Below, in pieces: positions 41,994 to 50,752 of a stretch of 64,000 nt of DNA. The notes under the pieces were generated by a model. That model saw nothing but the letters and a program-made list of their open reading frames with translations. It did no database searches and was not told where the DNA came from. The position numbers and the translations under genes are program-made. Position 1 is the stretch's first letter. Every line of letters starts with the position of its first letter. The stretch is from Arthrobacter sp. PAMC25284 (lineage in GTDB: Bacteria; Actinomycetota; Actinomycetes; Actinomycetales; Micrococcaceae): the NCBI RefSeq assembly GCF_019443425.1, contig NZ_CP080382.1, positions 1,860,001 to 1,924,000 of the forward strand, given 5' to 3'.

Positions 41994-42224
41994 GAGCGTG
42001 CTTCCCCCCAGGAGACCAAACTACGGACAAAAAACAACAAAATCAGCACCTTGGAAGACCTTCCGGCCCCCGCCGGAGATGGCATTCCAATGAGGTGATG
42101 CTGACCGTCACCCTGAAACTTACCACCGGAGTGGTGGCGTGCTTATACTCACTGTCAAAGCTTGACTGAAAATGCGGTAACGGTGTGACGCCGTTGCGGT
42201 TTGAGCAGGCATGGAACGGGGCCT
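41994..42224. promoter_or_regulatory. Divergent region between sigma factor and flgN
   Basis: About 230 bases without a gene. It is more AT-rich than its surroundings and full of short inverted repeats: GGAAG-AC-CTTCC (42053-42064), TCCGGC-CCCC-GCCGGA (42062-42077), CCACC-GGAGT-GGTGG (about 42123-42137) and GTCAA-AGC-TTGAC (42155-42167). It must hold the promoters of both genes. I cannot assign a sigma-28 box. Confidence 0.55.
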
Positions 42225-42746
42225 ATGGGTGCAGGTGATCTGTCGGCGGCACTGTGGCAGGAGCGCCGACAGCTGGAGGTGCTCCTTTTCCGGCTCGAAA
42301 CGCAGCAGCTGCACGTCGAGGCCGGAAATCTCCGCTGGCTGGGCTTTACCGCCGCCGAGGTGGCGGATGTCCTGGACAGGCTTCGCTTTGAAGCCCTGGC
42401 CCGCAGCGTCGAGTCGGCCGGCGTTGCCGTCGAATGGGGGCTGCCGCCCGAGACGCCCCTGCCCGGGCTGATCGGGGTGGCCCCGCCGGGTCCGTGGGCC
42501 GAAATCCTCAGTGAACACCGCACCGGCCTCCAGGATTTGCTCGGGCGGCTGGGGAACGCGGTCCGCGCCGGCCGCAACAGCCTGGAGGCCGTACGGCTGA
42601 CTGTGGCGGCCGGGGCGCCGCCAGCCGGGACTTTCAGCGAACTGGATCAGCTGACCTTGACCGGAACCGTCGAACACGCCCTTGCGGTGATCGGACAAAC
42701 GGGTCAGCCGCACCTCGCCGAGTATCTCGGCAATAGCCCCGGCTGA
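42225..42746 (+). CDS. FlgN-like flagellar export chaperone
   Basis: A 173-aa mostly helical protein, MGAGDLSAALWQERRQLEVLLFRLETQQLHVEAGNLRWLG and onward. The pattern matches the FlgN fold seen in actinobacterial flagellar clusters, where it escorts hook-associated proteins FlgK and FlgL. Similarity is by pattern, not strong motif. ATG 42225 is preferred (GGAACGGGG upstream); an in-frame TTG lies at 42201. It is convergent with csrA (29 nt) and the only plus-strand gene of the island. Confidence 0.72.
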   Translation: MGAGDLSAALWQERRQLEVLLFRLETQQLHVEAGNLRWLGFTAAEVADVLDRLRFEALARSVESAGVAVEWGLPPETPLPGLIGVAPPGPWAEILSEHRTGLQDLLGRLGNAVRAGRNSLEAVRLTVAAGAPPAGTFSELDQLTLTGTVEHALAVIGQTGQPHLAEYLGNSPG

Positions 42747-42788
42747 CTCAGGCGTTTTGCCTCAGGCGACCTGACTCAGGCGTCGCGG
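42747..42788. repeat. 14-bp-spaced direct repeats between flgN and csrA
   Basis: CTCAGGCG occurs three times at exactly 14-base spacing (42747, 42761, 42775). The array bridges the two convergent stop codons and includes the csrA stop. Confidence 0.85.
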
Positions 42789-43021
42789 ACGGGGGCTTGC
42801 GGCATCAGGCCGCGGAGTGCATCCTCCGTGCCGGGTCCGGCGTTCGCCGCGGCAAGGTTGGCTGCGGCAATGGCCTCAATGACTTCCCGGCGCTGGATCG
42901 ATACCCCGCGCGGGGCTTCAATGCCTATCCGAACACCGTCCCCGCGGCCTTCCAGAACCGTGATGACGATCCCATCGCCAATCATGATCTGTTCGCCCGG
43001 CTTGCGTGTAAGTACCAGCAT
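42776..43021 (-). CDS. csrA: Carbon storage regulator CsrA
   Basis: An 81-aa RNA-binding regulator, MLVLTRKPGEQIMIGDGIVITVLEGRG, with the RNA-contacting C-terminal strand (VRIGIEAPRGVSIQRREV, including the conserved Arg). CsrA blocks translation by binding GGA motifs near the ribosome-binding site. In Gram-positive flagellates it represses flagellin and is antagonised by FliW. No fliW or flagellin gene is in this window. The tail (about 60-81) is Ala-rich and longer than in Bacillus. It is the last gene of the flagellar series, 59 nt after the flhF-like gene. Confidence 0.95.
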   Translation of the reverse strand: MLVLTRKPGEQIMIGDGIVITVLEGRGDGVRIGIEAPRGVSIQRREVIEAIAAANLAAANAGPGTEDALRGLMPQAPVRDA

Positions 43022-43080
43022 GCTCTAAATCTACCCTTCGTTGCCGGCAATGCAGGACCGGGCCTGCACGCCCCGCCGTG

Positions 43081-44334
43081 TCACAGTTGTCCGGCGCGGG
43101 CGCGACGGTTATCAATCCAGCCCAACGGAATACCGAGCCCGTTGACGCTTTCCGGCGTCCCGGTTTCGGCCGCGCCGACAACGGCGATGGCCGTGACCGT
43201 GAGTTGCGCGGCCAACTCGTTGACCCACCGCGCCGTATCGTCGTGCTTCCTTCCGGCGTCGACCACCAGCCAGATCTGATCGGCCGCGAGCGCCGCCAGC
43301 GCCTGAGGTATCGCCGCCGCCTCCCGGGCCCGGTTCAGCCCGTAGGCGACCAGGACGGTCCGGTCTGTCATCACGGCATGTGCCCGGGCCGCCGTCGCGC
43401 CCTGGCGTCCGTCCACGTGCAGGTGGCCGTAGGCGGACAGCGCTCCCCCGGTCCGGACGTCCGCGCCGCCTGCAGCCGTCGACATGGCAAGGGCCGTATC
43501 CAGGGCGTCCTCCCCGAGTCCGACGAGGAGCACCAGGTCCCCGATGCCCGTGAGGGGAGCCGGTGCCGGGACACCGGGCGGGGCCGCGGCGGTTCGGGGA
43601 TCGGCCCCGGCCCCCGGGTCCACCGGGGCCATCGGGGCCACCGGATCCGCGCCGGCTTTCGTTCCGGCGGGGGTGTCGCCGGTGACGGGCGTGGCAGCGG
43701 GTTCGGGTGCTGGTTTCAGCCCGGCGCCGAGCTGTTCCAGGAGTTCAGCGAAATCCGGAGACTCGGTGGAAACACCCGAGGGACCCTGATCGTGCAGGCC
43801 GCGTTCAGCGGCGTCGGCTTCTTCCAAAAGCGCAGCGATCGCCGCGCCCTGCAACTGGTGCGATCGCGCCGCGGGAACTTCGGGGGTATCCCGCACAGCA
43901 CTGGCTGACGCTGTGCGGGCGCCGGCCAGGTCCAGCGGATGCTTTTGTGCGGAGGCTGGCCGGGCCGGCTTCTTCCCTGCCGGCGCCGTCCGGACCGGCA
44001 CCGGCTGCGCCGGACCCGCCGTCCGTATGCTCTCCCGGGCGGCACGCGAAAAGCGGGCGGGCGGGCGGAACGACCTCACGGGGCCGTCGATGGTGCCGGC
44101 CTGCCCGGCGTCGGCCAGCAGCCCGGAGTCGGGGACGACTTCTCCCGTGATCGTTTCGTCGGGCGGCCCCACCGCGACCATCGCTTCGTAGTGGTCGCCG
44201 GCAAACAGCCCGGCGATTCCCGGGCTAATGACCCGTTCCGCAGAGACGATCCGGGCCGACGGGCCGTACTGCAGCTCCGCCTTCTGCCGGATCTCCTCCA
44301 GCGTTGACCCCTTAAGCCGATAACGGTTCGGCAT
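43081..44334 (-). CDS. FlhF-like protein with degenerate GTPase domain
   Basis: A 417-aa protein. The N-terminal 50 residues (RYRLKGSTLEEIRQKAELQYGPSARIVSAERV) match the start of FlhF, the SRP-type GTPase that places flagella. A Pro/Ala-rich linker of about 190 residues follows. The C-terminal region (about 260-410) resembles an NG domain: GDLVLLVGLGEDALDTALAMS stands where FlhF has a G-x-x-x-x-GKT P-loop. The Lys-Thr is missing. IWLVVDAGRKHDDTARW resembles the D-T-A-G-R switch but is altered. So it probably does not hydrolyse GTP. It overlaps flhA by 23 nt, as flhF follows flhA in many bacteria. Confidence 0.75.
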   Translation of the reverse strand: MPNRYRLKGSTLEEIRQKAELQYGPSARIVSAERVISPGIAGLFAGDHYEAMVAVGPPDETITGEVVPDSGLLADAGQAGTIDGPVRSFRPPARFSRAARESIRTAGPAQPVPVRTAPAGKKPARPASAQKHPLDLAGARTASASAVRDTPEVPAARSHQLQGAAIAALLEEADAAERGLHDQGPSGVSTESPDFAELLEQLGAGLKPAPEPAATPVTGDTPAGTKAGADPVAPMAPVDPGAGADPRTAAAPPGVPAPAPLTGIGDLVLLVGLGEDALDTALAMSTAAGGADVRTGGALSAYGHLHVDGRQGATAARAHAVMTDRTVLVAYGLNRAREAAAIPQALAALAADQIWLVVDAGRKHDDTARWVNELAAQLTVTAIAVVGAAETGTPESVNGLGIPLGWIDNRRARAGQL

Positions 44335-46360
44335 GGCGTACGACTCCTACGGTTTCGATTTGGACGTTGGAGGAAGTCACTTCCCGGTAGGACAGCACCG
44401 GCAGTGACCCGGGCTGGACCCCGATGAGCCGGCGCACCGCGGGCCGGAGGGCTGGAGCGCAGACCAGGACGGCCTGCCGGTTCGCGGCCGCGGCGGCGTC
44501 GGCGGCGGATCGGACCGAGCGCAGGACGCTGTCGAGCTTGTCCTGGCCCATCATGATCTGGCTGCCGCCTTCGGCCGGGCGCATATCTTCGAGCATGGAT
44601 TGTTCCAGGACAGGGTCGATCATAATGACGTTCAGGACGGGCCCGTCCATGAATTTCGCCGTCAACGCCGGGCCGAGCGCCTGCCGTGCCGATTCCACCA
44701 GCGATTCAGGGTCCGTGGAGATCTTGGCCCGGAGGGTAAGGGCCTCGTAGATGCGGGCCAGATCGTTGATGGGGACCTGTTCGTCCAGGAGGCCCTGCAG
44801 GACGCGCTGGACCTCCGCGAGGGACAGCAGCGCGGGTGTGAGTTCGTCGACGGCGGCCGGGCTCTGCTTGCGCACGCCTTCGGTGAGCACGCGGACGTCC
44901 TCGCGGGAGAGCAGGCGGGCCGCATTGGCGCTGACGATCGAGGACAGGTGTGTCACGAGGACGGACACTCGGTCGATCACGGTCGACCCCGTCATTTCGG
45001 CGTTGTGGCGCATCTCCGCCGGAATCCACTTCCCGGCCAGGCCGAAGACCGGCTCGATCATCGCGGTGCCGGGGAGCGAGTCGAGGCTGTCGCCGAGGGC
45101 CAGCATCTGGCCGCCCGGCGCAGTGCCGCGGCCGGCCTCCACCCCGGCGATCCGGATCGAGTAGGTGGCGGGCGGAAGGTCCACGCTGTCCCGGGTGCGG
45201 ACCGGCGGGATGACCAGTCCCAGTTCCATGGCGATCTTGTGCCGCAGGGACCGGACCCGGGCGAGCAGGTCATCGGACGCCCCGGAGACCATGTCCACGA
45301 GGTCCGGGGCCAGGAGAATCTCGACCGGATGGATACGCATGTCCTCGAGCAGTTTTTCGTTCGGATCCATCTCGGGGAAGTTCAGCGCCGTCTCTTCGTC
45401 CTCGAGGACCTTTTCGTCGGCCTTCTGCTGCGCGGTAATCCGCCGGGAGGCCAACAGCATCCCGGCACCGACCAGCACGAACGGTATCGGGGGCATACCG
45501 GGGATCAGCGCCATGGCGATTGCCGCGACTCCGGCGATCGCAAGGGCGTTGGGGGACTGCATGAGCTGGGAGGACGCCGTCCGCCCCATGTCCGATTCGG
45601 CATTCGAGCGGGTGACGATCATACCGGTGGCAACTGCCATCAGCAGGGCCGGAATCTGCGAGACGAGACCGTCGCCCATGGTGAGCAGGCCGTAGGTGTT
45701 CAGCGCATCGCCGATCGGCATACCGCCCTGCAGCATGCCGATGGCGATGCCGCCGATGAAGTTGATGATGATGATGATGATGCCGGCAATCGCGTCGCCC
45801 TTGACGAACTTGGACGCACCATCCATGGCGCCGTAGAAGTCGGCTTCGGCCGACACTTCGGCGCGCCGGTCCCGGGCCTGGGTATCCGTGAGAAGGCCCG
45901 CGTTCAGGTCCGCATCGATGGCCATCTGCTTGCCGGGCATGGCATCGAGGGTGAACCTCGCGCCGACCTCGGCCACCCGCTCCGCGCCTTTGGTGACCAC
46001 CACGAACTGGATGACCACGAGGATCAGGAACACGACGGCGCCGATGACGATGGAACCGCCCACTGTCACCTGGCCGAAGGCCTCGATGACCTGGCCGGCG
46101 TAGCCCTCCCCCAGCACCAGCCGGGTGGACGCGACGTTGAGGCCGAGCCGGAACAAGGTGATCACGAGCAGCAGCGAGGGAAAGACCGAGAAGTCCAGTG
46201 GTTTTTTCACGAACATGCTGGTCAGCAGCACCAACAGCGCCAGCAGGATGTTGCAGACGATGAGGAAGTCCATCAGCGGCGCCGGGACGGGCACCACCAA
46301 CAGCAGCACGATGCCGACGATGCCGATCGGCACTGCCAGGCGGGCGAGCCTGTTGTTCAT
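44312..46360 (-). CDS. flhA: Flagellar export apparatus protein FlhA
   Basis: A 682-aa export-gate protein. The N-terminal part has eight TM helices, including FSVFPSLLLVITLFRLGLNVASTRLVL and the cytoplasmic FHIPEP-type loop RFTLDAMPGKQMAIDADLNAG. A linker and a large cytoplasmic domain (about 345-680) follow, which dock chaperone-substrate complexes. The length is normal. It is 79 nt after flhB and overlaps the flhF-like gene, giving the classic flhB-flhA-flhF order. Confidence 0.97.
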   Translation of the reverse strand: MNNRLARLAVPIGIVGIVLLLVVPVPAPLMDFLIVCNILLALLVLLTSMFVKKPLDFSVFPSLLLVITLFRLGLNVASTRLVLGEGYAGQVIEAFGQVTVGGSIVIGAVVFLILVVIQFVVVTKGAERVAEVGARFTLDAMPGKQMAIDADLNAGLLTDTQARDRRAEVSAEADFYGAMDGASKFVKGDAIAGIIIIIINFIGGIAIGMLQGGMPIGDALNTYGLLTMGDGLVSQIPALLMAVATGMIVTRSNAESDMGRTASSQLMQSPNALAIAGVAAIAMALIPGMPPIPFVLVGAGMLLASRRITAQQKADEKVLEDEETALNFPEMDPNEKLLEDMRIHPVEILLAPDLVDMVSGASDDLLARVRSLRHKIAMELGLVIPPVRTRDSVDLPPATYSIRIAGVEAGRGTAPGGQMLALGDSLDSLPGTAMIEPVFGLAGKWIPAEMRHNAEMTGSTVIDRVSVLVTHLSSIVSANAARLLSREDVRVLTEGVRKQSPAAVDELTPALLSLAEVQRVLQGLLDEQVPINDLARIYEALTLRAKISTDPESLVESARQALGPALTAKFMDGPVLNVIMIDPVLEQSMLEDMRPAEGGSQIMMGQDKLDSVLRSVRSAADAAAAANRQAVLVCAPALRPAVRRLIGVQPGSLPVLSYREVTSSNVQIETVGVVRHAEPLSA

Positions 46361-46439
46361 GATTCGGTCCTTTCACAGACGCTGTTTCCCGGAGTCAGGG
46401 TGGTGCCGCTCCCCCGGCGTTGCCGGGATTCCCTGCTCA

Positions 46440-47522
46440 TCATGCGTGGGCCGCGGCCATACGGTGCGTCCCAGCGGCGGCGCCGCGGGCCTTGAGCGAC
46501 ATCACAAAAGCGAGGACTCCAGCCACGGCCCGGTAAAAGTCCACCGGGATCTCCTGGCCCAGCTCGCAGGCGGAATGGAGCGCCCGGGCCAGGGGAATGT
46601 CCTGGACCATAGGGACGTTTTTCGCCTCCGCCTCCGCCCTGATTCTGGCAGCCACATGCCCCGAACCCTTGGCCACCACGCGGGGCGCCGCTTTGCCTGG
46701 CTCATATTTCAGCGCCACAGCCACGTGCGTCGGGTTGACCAGTACGACGTCGGCGTCCCCGATCGCAGCGATCATGCGGTTCCGGCTCATTGCCATCTGG
46801 CGTGCCCGGCGCTGCGAGCGGATCAGCGGATCACCCTCGGCGTTCTTGTTCTCGTCCTTGACTTCCTTCTTCGACATCCGCGTCTTTTTCCGGTTGCGGC
46901 GCATCACCACAAAGAAGTCAGCCGCGGCGAGGACAATTCCGGCGGCGACCGCGAACTGGATGAGCAGCGCGATCCCGTCGGCCCCGGCAGACACGACGCC
47001 GGCGACCGGCAGCCCGCCGGCAGTGAGCAGCACGGGGACGAGGCCCTGGACCACGCTGTAGAGCACCAGCCCGACGACGCCGACCTTAAGCAGCGCCTTC
47101 GCGCCGCCCCAGAGCGCCTGGGTGCCAAACATCCTTTTGAGGCCGGGAAGCGGTTTGAAGTGCTCGAAGTCTGCCTTGAATTTCTTGAAGTGCACGCCGC
47201 CTTGCAGGGCGGCGCCGGCCAGAACCACCACGAAGACGACCACCAGCATCGGCGTTATGACTCCGGCGATGGATGCCAGCCCGTGTTCAAGGGCCTGGAG
47301 CGCCATAGCGGGATCAGGCGCCGCAATGATGCCGCGGACGTTGAAGAGCTGGTCCGTGGCGGCGCTCGCAGCCCGCTCCACCGTGGACGGCATCATGATC
47401 GCCGCCGCTCCGATCCCCACCCACGCGGTGAGGTCCTGGGAGCGCGAAAGCTGGCCCTTGGAACGGACTTCCTTCATCCGTTTGTCGGTGGCTTGCTCTG
47501 TCTTTTCACCGGAATCTGACAT
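46440..47522 (-). CDS. flhB: Flagellar export switch protein FlhB
   Basis: A 360-aa protein. It starts MSDSGEKTEQATDKRMKEVRSKGQ, has four TM helices and carries the autocleavage motif NPTH in DVVLVNPTHVAVALKYEPG. Self-cleavage there switches export from rod/hook to filament substrates. A short basic tail ends the protein. Its start overlaps the fliR stop by 1 nt. Confidence 0.97.
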   Translation of the reverse strand: MSDSGEKTEQATDKRMKEVRSKGQLSRSQDLTAWVGIGAAAIMMPSTVERAASAATDQLFNVRGIIAAPDPAMALQALEHGLASIAGVITPMLVVVFVVVLAGAALQGGVHFKKFKADFEHFKPLPGLKRMFGTQALWGGAKALLKVGVVGLVLYSVVQGLVPVLLTAGGLPVAGVVSAGADGIALLIQFAVAAGIVLAAADFFVVMRRNRKKTRMSKKEVKDENKNAEGDPLIRSQRRARQMAMSRNRMIAAIGDADVVLVNPTHVAVALKYEPGKAAPRVVAKGSGHVAARIRAEAEAKNVPMVQDIPLARALHSACELGQEIPVDFYRAVAGVLAFVMSLKARGAAAGTHRMAAAHA

Positions 47523-48281
47523 CAGTTCACCCCCAGCACTGTCTTGGCCGCCTGGTTGGCGAGGCTGGAGACGATCCGCGGCAGGGCCAGGAACATAAAC
47601 CCGGCCAGGGTCAGGGTCAGCAGGATCTTCAGCGGGAAACCGAGCGCGAACGCGTTCAGCGCGGGCGCCACCCTGGTCAGGAGGCCAAGTCCCACGTCGG
47701 CAAGAAACAGCACCACAATGAGCGGTCCGGCAATCTGCACGGCGGCGAGGAACATACCGGTGGCGGCAGCGACGATGGCCTGGACCGGCTGTGCCAGGTC
47801 GATGCCGCCCGCCAGGGGCAGCGCCGTGAAGCTGCCGGTGAGGCCGGTGATGACCAGCTGGTAGCCGTCTGAGGAGAACAGCAGCGCGATCGCGGCCATC
47901 TGCATCAGGCGGGTGAACTGGGCCCCGTTGATGTTCATCTGCGGGTCAAAGCCCTGGGCGAGCTGGAAACCGCCGGCCAGATCGATCAGGCTGCCGGCGG
48001 ACTGGACCGCGGCGAAGATCACCAGCACGATGAACCCCAGGACCAGGCCCCGTGGCGAGTTCCAGGACCACCCCGGTGACGAAGCCCGCCGTGTCCCGTG
48101 CCGCATAGTCGACGGAGACCCGCTGCGACACGGCCAGCCCGAGCCCCAGCCCGAGCGTCGCCTTGACCCGCGCGGGAAAAGCGCGGAAAGAAAACGGCGG
48201 CGCCACGATCAGGAAGGCCGTCATCCGGACCGTGGCCAGCAGCAAGGCTTCCAGCCAGGTCGGGTCGATCGGGACGGACAC
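47522..48281 (-). pseudogene. fliR: Flagellar export protein FliR, split by a +1 frameshift
   Basis: FliR is a membrane component of the flagellar export gate. The N-terminal part from the ATG at 48281 (MSVPIDPTWLEALLLATVRMTAFL...AGFVTGVVLELATG) is normal. It then reads PGPGVHRAGDL into a wrong frame. The correct continuation (LVLGFIVLVIFAAVQSAG, LIDLAGGFQLAQGFDPQ, and the rest with four TM helices) is in another frame. The change is at a run of four C (plus strand) at 48048-48051; deleting one base restores 252 aa, the normal FliR length. As given, the product loses about two thirds of FliR, and export would fail. It may be a base-call error. Confidence 0.92.
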
Positions 48282-48282
48282 C

Positions 48283-48558
48283 TCACACGCCTCCGAGCAG
48301 GCCCGGGATCCGGGCGAACAGTTCGTGCGTGAAGGAGACCATTTCCGTAATCATCCAGTGCCCGCAGACAACGAGGGCAATGGCGACGGCCACGGCCTTC
48401 GGCACGAACGAGAGCGTCGCTTCCTGCAGTTGGGTGATGGACTGCACGAGGGACACGGCGAGGCCTACCACCAGTGCCGTCACCAGGACCGGTGCCGAGA
48501 GTTTGGCGCCGACGATCAGCGCCTGAAGGCAGATGTCGAGGACGGCATTGGCGTTCAT
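48283..48558 (-). CDS. fliQ: Flagellar export protein FliQ
   Basis: A 91-aa two-TM protein of the export gate, with AVLDICLQALIVGAKLSAPVLVTALVVGLAVSLVQSITQLQEATLSFVPK split across two helices. The Q-S-I-T-Q-L-Q-E-x-T-L-S-F-V-P-K signature is diagnostic. It overlaps fliP by 4 nt and precedes fliR by 1 nt. Confidence 0.97.
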   Translation of the reverse strand: MNANAVLDICLQALIVGAKLSAPVLVTALVVGLAVSLVQSITQLQEATLSFVPKAVAVAIALVVCGHWMITEMVSFTHELFARIPGLLGGV

Positions 48559-49403
48559 CCGGTGCCTGCGTAACTCTGGATCAGGGCGGTGATGATCAAT
48601 CCCCAGCCGTCCACGAGGACAAACAGCAGGATCTTGAACGGCAGCGAAATCATGACCGGCGGCAGCATCATCATGCCCATGGACATCAGCGCCGCCGAGA
48701 CCACGAGGTCGATCACGAGGAACGGAATAAAGATCACGAACCCGATGATGAACGCCGCACGCAGCTCGGAAATCATAAACGCCGGGATGAGGGTCGGCAT
48801 GGGCACGGTTTCGGGGGTTTCGGGGTTTTCCATTCCCGCTGCCCGCGTCATCAGCGCGATGTCCTCGTCACGGGTGTGGGCCAGCATAAACTGCTGCAGC
48901 GGACCCGAGGCGGCGCCGACGGCACCGTTAAAGTCCAGTGTTCCGTTCAGGTACGGCTGCACCCCGATGGTGTTCATCTCGTTGACGACGGGCCACATCA
49001 CGAAGATCGAGAGGAACAGGGCCAGGCCGGCCAGCACCTGGTTCGGCGGGATGGACGGCAGCGACAGTGCGTTGCGGGTCATGGCCAGGACCACGAAGAT
49101 TTTGGTGAACGAGGTCATCATCAGCAGCAGGGCGGGAGCCACCGAGAGCAGCGTGATCCCGATAAGGGTCAGGACTGCGGTCGAGGGAGCGCCGTCGACA
49201 CCGTTGATCTGGATGTTGACGCCTCCGCCCGGGGCGGTCGGATCCGTCGGAGGAACCGGCGGGGTGGGGTCGATCGGGGCGGCGTGCCCCGGGGCGGCGT
49301 TCAGCCACAGCAGCAGGACCGCAAACAACAGCGCGGCAAGCCCGAGCGTAAGGACCCTGCGATTACCGGCACGGACGGTGTGGTCGGCGGAAACCCGGCT
49401 CAA
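48555..49403 (-). CDS. fliP: Flagellar export protein FliP
   Basis: A 282-aa export-gate protein with a signal peptide (LTLGLAALLFAVLLLWLNAAPGHA, about 18-41) and a Pro/Thr-rich stretch. Four TM helices follow. Family motifs are APALLLMMTSFTKIFVVLAMTRNAL, PPNQVLAGLALFLS, FMISELRAAFIIGFVIFIPFLVIDLVV and GMMMLPPVMISLPFKILLFVLVDGW (each broken by short gaps in this description). It overlaps fliO and fliQ by 4 nt each. Confidence 0.97.
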   Translation of the reverse strand: MSRVSADHTVRAGNRRVLTLGLAALLFAVLLLWLNAAPGHAAPIDPTPPVPPTDPTAPGGGVNIQINGVDGAPSTAVLTLIGITLLSVAPALLLMMTSFTKIFVVLAMTRNALSLPSIPPNQVLAGLALFLSIFVMWPVVNEMNTIGVQPYLNGTLDFNGAVGAASGPLQQFMLAHTRDEDIALMTRAAGMENPETPETVPMPTLIPAFMISELRAAFIIGFVIFIPFLVIDLVVSAALMSMGMMMLPPVMISLPFKILLFVLVDGWGLIITALIQSYAGTG

Positions 49404-50029
49404 TTGCGGCGTCCGGTCCTGAGCGCGGCGGCGGCCTGCTTCCAGGTCGAGCCGGCCAGGATTGAGCCGTGCAACGGCGGATGCCCGGCGCCCATTCCGG
49501 CGGTGCTGCGGGCGTGGGAGCTCCGTTGGGCCGAACTGCGCCGCGAAACCAGTGCGTCCGCCGGGATGTTCCCGGCTTCGTCGACACCCCTGCCCGGGAC
49601 GCGGGCGTCCTCGGCGTCCTCGTTTGGGGAGTAACTCTCCTTGGCAAAACTATTCAGGACATGGCTGTTCCGTGCGGCGCGGCTGCTCTGTGCGGCGCGG
49701 GGGGTGGCCTCGGCGAGCATCCGGGCGAAGTCCCCCAGGGACCGGTTGGCCGCCGGTTCCCGGGCCTCTTCCGGTTCGGGCGGGATATCTCCGGTGTGCA
49801 GGACGTTAACGGCGTGGTCGGTCACGCCCAGCAGGAACCGTTGCCCGGCGGCGTCCACAACGACGACGGAGGCCCGCTGCCCGAGGCTCTGCCGGCTGAT
49901 AACGGTCAGTGCGCGGTCAGCCCGGCGCCGTCCGGTGCCTTTGCCAAGCCGGCGCTGCAGAAACCACATGAGGCCAAGCACCGCGCCCAGGGCCACGACT
50001 ACCCGCAGCCCGAGGATCAGTGAGTCCAT
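49400..50029 (-). CDS. fliO: Flagellar biosynthesis protein FliO
   Basis: A 209-aa protein with one N-terminal TM (LGLRVVVALGAVLGLMWFLQRRL, about 6-28). A FliO domain follows (ALTVISRQSLGQRASVVVVDAAGQRFLLGVTDHAVNVL). The long disordered tail (about 85-209) is more than half the protein and is not conserved. FliO assists assembly of the FliP ring. It directly follows fliN with no gap and overlaps fliP by 4 nt. Confidence 0.88.
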   Translation of the reverse strand: MDSLILGLRVVVALGAVLGLMWFLQRRLGKGTGRRRADRALTVISRQSLGQRASVVVVDAAGQRFLLGVTDHAVNVLHTGDIPPEPEEAREPAANRSLGDFARMLAEATPRAAQSSRAARNSHVLNSFAKESYSPNEDAEDARVPGRGVDEAGNIPADALVSRRSSAQRSSHARSTAGMGAGHPPLHGSILAGSTWKQAAAALRTGRRN

Positions 50030-50752
50030 TCAGCTGAGCCCGTCCGCAACATCGAGGATCCGGGTGATCCGGATCGCGTAGTCCTGGTCCAGCACCACAA
50101 CCTCGCCGTGCGCGATCAGCCGCCCGTTGAGCAGCACATCCGCGGGGGCACCGGCGGACCGGTCCAGTTCGATGATTTTCCCGGGTTCGAGCGAGAGCAC
50201 ATCACGGACGGACATCCGGGTGCGGCCGATTTCCACGGTGAGTGCCATCTCGATGTTGTTGATGCGGCCCAGCCGGCCGGCCACCGCACTCTTGCCGGAA
50301 GCGTCGCCGCGGTCCGGGGCGGAACTGTTGTCCCGCAGCCGGACGGCGAACCATGCGGCCGCATTGTTCCCGTCGGAGAGTTCGTAGACGGCGGTGTCCG
50401 GATCAGTCAGCAGTCCCGAGGCATCAGATTCGCGCAGGTCCGAGAGCACGCCGGGACCGAAGACAGAGCTGGCGGCTTCCATGGCGGGGCGCAGCACATC
50501 GGTGACGGCGACCATTCCCGGCTGGAATCCGGCCATACCGCCGGCTGCCTCGTCCAGGAAGGTCCGGTCGATCAACAGGAGCGCCAGGTCCGCCGTGACG
50601 GAGCCGACGAAGGTGGCCGTGACGGCCTGGCGCGCGTACGCGGCAGCGGCCCTGCCCGGGACAAGGGCGAGGACCTTCAGGGCGACCGGGCTCGGCAGCT
50701 CCTCGACGAGGCGTTCCGCCGAAGACTCGTGCTTTGTCAGGGTGGTGCTCAT
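50030..50752 (-). CDS. fliN: Flagellar motor switch protein FliN with long N-terminal domain
   Basis: A 240-aa protein. The C-terminal SpoA/FliN domain (about 160-238) has INNIEMALTVEIGRTRMSVRDVLSLEPGKIIELDR and GEVVVLDQDYAIRITRIL, diagnostic of the C-ring. The N-terminal 150 residues are extra compared with enteric FliN (137 aa). They resemble the CheC-like part of FliY in position, but I see no clear CheC phosphatase motif. It overlaps fliM by 4 nt. Confidence 0.92.
   Translation of the reverse strand: MSTTLTKHESSAERLVEELPSPVALKVLALVPGRAAAAYARQAVTATFVGSVTADLALLLIDRTFLDEAAGGMAGFQPGMVAVTDVLRPAMEAASSVFGPGVLSDLRESDASGLLTDPDTAVYELSDGNNAAAWFAVRLRDNSSAPDRGDASGKSAVAGRLGRINNIEMALTVEIGRTRMSVRDVLSLEPGKIIELDRSAGAPADVLLNGRLIAHGEVVVLDQDYAIRITRILDVADGLS

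Noticed and set aside
44600-46495. Plus-strand ORF of 631 codons, His/Asp/Gln-rich
   Set aside because: Antisense of flhA; the unusual composition comes from the complement of a membrane protein.
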